A program made the translations under genes and the position numbers. Shown here piece by piece: positions 63,185 to 64,000 of a stretch of 64,000 nucleotides of DNA. Source of the stretch: JAHBNG01 sp039028975 (GTDB lineage: Bacteria > Chloroflexota > Anaerolineae > Caldilineales > Caldilineaceae); NCBI GenBank assembly GCA_039028975.1, contig JBCCHB010000082.1, forward strand, positions 6,010-70,009. Reading direction: 5' to 3'. Numbering within the stretch: the first letter of the stretch is position 1; the number at the start of each line of letters is the position of its first letter. The notes beneath the pieces are model-generated. The model saw only the letters and a list, made by a program, of their open reading frames with translations. It was not told the DNA's origin and ran no database searches.

Positions 63185-63308
63185 TTACAAGAGGCAATTT
63201 TGATTAACGAGATTTCAGTGAAAGATGCTTTGGGAACCATTTAATCGCCAAGATGGTTGTATAGGATGATGTTAACGCTAACACAGTTTGCAACATTTCG
63301 AGGAAACT

Positions 63309-63953
63309 ATGAAAAATCAACCAATCAGCAGTGAACGCGCCCGTACGAAGTTCTATGAGACTTTAGACACAGTGCAGATGGGTAGTCATGTGGTTATCGA
63401 ACGTCAGAACAAACCTGTGGTCGTGTTGGTGAATTACGATGAATGGAGGAGATTAAAATCTAGTGACGCCGATAGGGTTAACAAAGCGAGTGCTGAGGTG
63501 AAAGCAGGAAGCTACTATACGATTGATGATGATCTGGGTTGGGATTGCCTGATAGTTCACGAAAATCATGAGCCTGTTCGAGTCGAACTCAGCTATGAAC
63601 GCTTTCAGGAAATGAAAAGCAAAATCTCTATGCTTGAGCAAAATCCAGAATTGCAAACTGAGACACCAGACGCTGTGATGAGTCATTCCGAGTTTCTAGC
63701 TGAACGCGATAAACAAGAGGGTCTACCCTGGGAAGAGGCCAAGGAAAAAATTGTTGCTCGAATCAAGCACGTCAAAGAGACTGTCGAACCGCAAACCGCT
63801 GAAGAACTGTTACACGAGATCGATAGTATCTCCTCTAATTTTTCAGAACAGCAAGTAGGTATATACTGGTCCCCAATAAGTGGACCACATGTTAAGATAG
63901 AAGATCTAGCAAACATGTGGAGGAAAAATGACACCCAAACGGAAACAGTATAG
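63309..63953 (+). CDS. Phd/YefM-like antitoxin-domain protein, C-terminus altered by IS insertion
   Basis: A 214-aa protein. Residues 1-60 form a Phd/YefM fold (RARTKFYETLDTVQMGSHVV, then IERQNKPVVVLVNYDEW) that binds DNA and, in classical systems, neutralises a toxin. A second half (SYYTIDDDLGWDCLIVHENH) looks like a partner domain. After about residue 185 (SEQQVG) the reading runs into an IS3-family left end, so the last 30 residues are element-derived and the natural C-terminus is lost. ATG 63309 is chosen for AGGAAA directly before it. No toxin gene is visible in the window; one may lie beyond the IS. Confidence 0.65.
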   Translation: MKNQPISSERARTKFYETLDTVQMGSHVVIERQNKPVVVLVNYDEWRRLKSSDADRVNKASAEVKAGSYYTIDDDLGWDCLIVHENHEPVRVELSYERFQEMKSKISMLEQNPELQTETPDAVMSHSEFLAERDKQEGLPWEEAKEKIVARIKHVKETVEPQTAEELLHEIDSISSNFSEQQVGIYWSPISGPHVKIEDLANMWRKNDTQTETV

Positions 63954-64000
63954 TGCGGAAACGAAATTTCGAGTGGCGCTGGAAGCAGCTCGAGGATATA
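63862..64000 (+). mobile_element. IS3-family insertion sequence, left end (partial)
   Basis: TACTGGTCCCC near 63865, with TGGTCC (63868-63873) and GGACCA (63882-63887) as a small dyad, fits an IS3-family left end. The orfA start follows. The element runs off the right edge of the window, so its length, second end and target duplication cannot be checked. Confidence 0.65.
63928..64000 (+). CDS. IS3-family transposase OrfA, N-terminal fragment
   Basis: ATG 63928 follows GGAGGAAAA and starts MTPKRKQYSAETKFRVALEA, the beginning of an IS3-family OrfA with its helix-turn-helix region. The gene overlaps the altered Phd-like frame and continues beyond base 64000. In complete elements OrfA and OrfB make the fusion transposase by frameshifting. 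Confidence 0.8.
   Translation, partial: MTPKRKQYSAETKFRVALEAARGY

Overview
The window looks like a chromosome segment from an uncultivated member of the Chloroflexota, perhaps Caldilineae/Anaerolineae-like. This rests on gene content, not on a marker gene. The clues are an XPB helicase-Bax1 nuclease pair, F420 biosynthesis (CofE), many ABC transporters, three phytanoyl-CoA-dioxygenase-like genes, LuxR and ECF regulators, a TPR-CHAT protein, and large secreted proteins that end in a short aromatic-Leu/Ile-Pro-hydrophobic tail. Base composition is moderate, Shine-Dalgarno sites are usually clear (AAAGGAG type), and both strands are densely coded. No CRISPR array, rRNA operon or complete prophage is visible.

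Layout. 1-4276: end of an oligopeptide ABC transporter operon (permease B fragment, permease C, a VOC protein and a fused two-ATPase protein). 4277-6058: decayed remnant of an amino-acid-binding protein, then a two-gene unit of a 93-aa unknown and a PhyH oxygenase. 6155-11518 (minus): XPB helicase, Bax1 nuclease and an FtsX-type permease. 11773-13197: a hendecad coiled-coil/nuclease-like protein and a second PhyH. 13220-17118: ECF-like sigma factor and zinc-finger anti-sigma candidate, convergent on a TPR-CHAT caspase-like protein. 17139-26044: three secreted proteins sharing modules and a C-terminal tail, one with a metalloprotease motif and one with RTX calcium repeats, with a LuxR-type HTH protein among them. 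26231-34769: two GH32 proteins (one lacking canonical catalytic residues), a SnoaL-like protein, a fasciclin-LysM protein, a CrtA-like protein, a methyltransferase and an ABC exporter. 34800-38502: small unknowns, a pRiA4b-ORF3 gene broken by a 73-bp repeat-bounded insert, CofE and small membrane proteins. 38537-44751: a divergent enolase-superfamily gene and a sugar ABC transporter operon (binding protein, PhyH, RidA, two permeases). 44765-45189: IS630 relic. 45194-52623 (minus): cell-surface glycosylation operon (SH3 lipoprotein, GT39, DegT, DPM-type GT2, YfhO). 52852-57347 (minus): serA and polA. 57516-60264: small unknown, processive GT2, Hpt protein. 60519-62591 (minus): EF-G-like factor. 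63026-64000: a tRNA-Pro 3' fragment, a Phd-like gene interrupted by an IS3-family element, and the start of that element's orfA.

How the parts may work together. The carbohydrate genes (two GH32 proteins, sugar ABC importer, mandelate-racemase-type dehydratase, PhyH and RidA) look like scavenging of plant- or algal-type sugars. The sigma/anti-sigma/CHAT block beside the secreted proteins is the best candidate for an under-described system: a caspase-like protease that could control sigma activity and so surface-protein expression. A small family of MITE-like elements (42857, 52648, and a fragment inside the GT2 gene at 59298), IS relics and the tRNA fragment mark the right half as the more mobile part.
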